This document shows positions 6,113 through 7,173 of a stretch of DNA of 7,173 nt, one piece after another. This DNA is from JAYTQQ01 sp043784965 (GTDB lineage Bacteria; Bdellovibrionota; Bdellovibrionia; Bdellovibrionales; JAMPXM01). A model generated the notes under the pieces. It did not search any database and was not told the origin of the DNA. It saw nothing but the letters and a program-made list of their open reading frames with translations. The stretch lies in NCBI GenBank assembly GCA_043784965.1, contig JAYVXS010000068.1, positions 1-7,173 on the forward strand. The letters run 5' to 3'. The translations under genes were made by a program, and so were the position numbers. Every line of letters begins with the position of its first letter. Position 1 is the stretch's first letter.

Positions 6113-6938
6113 CATACAACAGTGGCTTCAATGGATTATCACTGACCCTCGCGGAGTTAGTGAGGCTCTGAGCAACACACATCCTAATATGATAAAGTAT
6201 AAGGATCGCTACAATGAGCCAACGCCATCACAGCTTGCTTGGATTGAATGCGGAAAAGTTAATGTGATAAATCGCTTAAGCGTTTATGCAGAAGGATATT
6301 TTTTTAGAATATTAGAGTGTTTAGAAAAAGATTTTAGCAAAACCAGAAAGGCACTTGGAGCCGAACTTTTTGCAAACATTGTTGCAGACTATTTAAAGGC
6401 ATATCCATCAAAATTTACCTCAATTGATGAAATAGGATACAAGTTTGCTAGTTTTATTTCGGAGTATAAAGAGATTTCAGAGGAGTGGATTGCCGATTTG
6501 GCACTATGCGAATGGAGCTGGATAGAGGCCTTTTATGCCAAATCTCTGCCAGTCAAGGATGCAGACTGGCGCAAAGAAATTTCTTCCAACGATGATATGT
6601 ACTTCAAAATTCATCCATCAGTTCATCTGATAAAATCAAACTGGCCTCTTGCTCAGATTATACAGACTCTTGACGCCGATGAAAAGTTTGGTCCCCAAAA
6701 AAGCTACGCAGAAAAGTCTTCTGGCGTTGTGATCTATCACAACGGGGATAATGTATCGTGGGAGGAGTTAGATCCTTCTTTAATTGATGTTTTACAAAGT
6801 CTAAAAATTGGGATCTCTCTCGAAGAATCTTTAGAGCGCGGACAAAATTTGGACTCTGATGCTGTATCAAAAAAATTTAGCCATTGGGTAGAAACGGGAA
6901 TTCTCTATGGCGTTCTAAATAATGGAGATGAAGTATGA
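6087..6938 (+). CDS. DUF2063 protein, BufC/HvfC-like partner of an MNIO enzyme
   Basis: This 283-residue soluble protein has a GTG start. Residues about 55-125 follow the DUF2063 ('putative DNA-binding domain', PF09836) pattern: NRLSVYAEGYFFRILECL, then DFSKTRKALGAELF, then a DYLKAYPS segment leading to a second helical block. WIADLALCEWSWIEAFYA (134-151) is the usual helix that follows. The C-terminal half (about 165-275) resembles the second domain of the family and ends FSHWVETGILYGV. In known systems the DUF2063 partner binds the MNIO enzyme and presents the precursor peptide; the 'DNA-binding' label is historical. Here the upstream MNIO gene survives only as a tail overlapping this start, so the protein appears orphaned unless another MNIO exists in the genome. 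The frame itself shows no damage. The stop overlaps the ATG of the next small ORF (ATGA). No signal peptide or TM helix is present. Confidence 0.72.
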   Translation: MNNSPALRDIQQWLQWIITDPRGVSEALSNTHPNMIKYKDRYNEPTPSQLAWIECGKVNVINRLSVYAEGYFFRILECLEKDFSKTRKALGAELFANIVADYLKAYPSKFTSIDEIGYKFASFISEYKEISEEWIADLALCEWSWIEAFYAKSLPVKDADWRKEISSNDDMYFKIHPSVHLIKSNWPLAQIIQTLDADEKFGPQKSYAEKSSGVVIYHNGDNVSWEELDPSLIDVLQSLKIGISLEESLERGQNLDSDAVSKKFSHWVETGILYGVLNNGDEV

Positions 6939-7030
6939 TGAATAAAGTCTGTAACTATTACGTAGAAGAGATCATTGTCACATTTCACGCAGGATATTTA
7001 ATTGGCGAAGAGTTCGAGAAATCATTTTAA
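6935..7030 (+). pseudogene. Small ORF coupled to the DUF2063 gene, possibly the truncated start of the next operon gene
   Basis: ATG 6935 overlaps the TGA of the DUF2063 gene, and a second in-frame ATG follows at 6938. This gives 31 residues beginning MMNKVCNYYVEEIIVTFH and ending EEFEKSF. The 4-nt overlap is typical of a translationally coupled operon gene. In MNIO operons the next gene is often a DoxX-type membrane protein, whose N-terminus can look like MNK...Y, but the similarity is too short to prove. An IS3-like end starts 48 nt after the stop, so truncation of a longer gene is likely. A genuine small protein cannot be excluded. Confidence 0.35.
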
Positions 7031-7078
7031 ATTGTGTATAAAATTCCTTGAATATCGAGCGGACCTCGGACACGAATC

Positions 7079-7173
7079 TGACCTTCCCCCGAAAAAACGG
7101 ACACTTTTTAGAACTAAAAACGTCTAACAAAGGGGAAATAAATGGGCAAGATGGGGCAACGTCGTTACACTTC
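7079..7173 (+). mobile_element. Left end of an IS3-like insertion sequence (continues beyond window)
   Basis: From 7079 the sequence reads TGACCTTCCCCCG and then, after an A-run, CGGACAC (7098-7104). This is the usual layout of IS3-family terminal inverted repeats, which begin TGA and carry a C-run followed by GGACAC. An ORF with a ribosome binding site starts 63 nt inside the end, as expected for orfA. The right end and target duplication are outside the window, so family assignment is provisional. Confidence 0.55.
7142..7173 (+). CDS. Start of IS orfA (transposase helix-turn-helix subunit), partial
   Basis: Only 10 complete codons are visible: MGKMGQRRYT, with the next codon starting TC (Ser). 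AGGGG (7131-7135) lies 6 nt before ATG. The RRYTS beginning is typical of IS3-family OrfA proteins (RRYTSEFK-type), which bind the inverted repeats and are joined to OrfB by frameshifting. Identification rests mainly on its place just inside the IS-like end. Confidence 0.5.
   Translation, partial: MGKMGQRRYT

Overview
The window looks like a chromosomal segment of a Gram-negative bacterium of moderate, mid-40s GC by eye. Two neighbouring products are exported, the kinase has a two-helix periplasmic sensor layout, and the sequence carries an IS end and several broken genes. The gene mix would suit Bdellovibrionota or a similar deltaproteobacterial-type lineage, but this is inference from gene content and no marker here fixes the taxon.

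Left part (1-2121, minus strand). A membrane sensor histidine kinase runs off the left edge. Its ATP-binding domain is intact, but the phospho-accepting His of the H-box is Gln. Behind it lie two C-terminal gene scraps: the last ~90 residues of an alpha/beta hydrolase and the last ~70 residues of a TMEM175-family (DUF1211) channel. About 330 bases (2122-2453) carry no gene but hold two small palindromes.

Centre (2454-5961, plus strand). An 833-residue exported protein appears to contain two divergent uracil-DNA-glycosylase-fold modules; the first keeps counterparts of the GQDPYH and HPSPLS motifs. It is followed by a complete exported S1/P1-family zinc nuclease with all nine expected zinc ligands. 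Together they suggest nucleic-acid processing outside the cytoplasm, for example nucleotide scavenging or digestion of foreign or prey DNA. The stop codon of each gene lies at the start of a short tandem repeat (12 bp and 11 bp periods) that multiplies stop codons.

Right part (5984-7173, plus strand). This appears to be the wreck of an MNIO-type (DUF692) RiPP operon. About 35 C-terminal codons of the MNIO enzyme remain, overlapping an intact DUF2063 (BufC/HvfC-like) partner gene with a GTG start and a strong ribosome binding site. A 31-codon ORF overlaps that gene's stop codon and may be the cut-off start of the next operon gene. The left end of an IS3-like element begins at 7079, and its first ORF starts at 7142. 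The DUF2063 protein therefore looks orphaned, with its enzyme lost where the nuclease block now sits.
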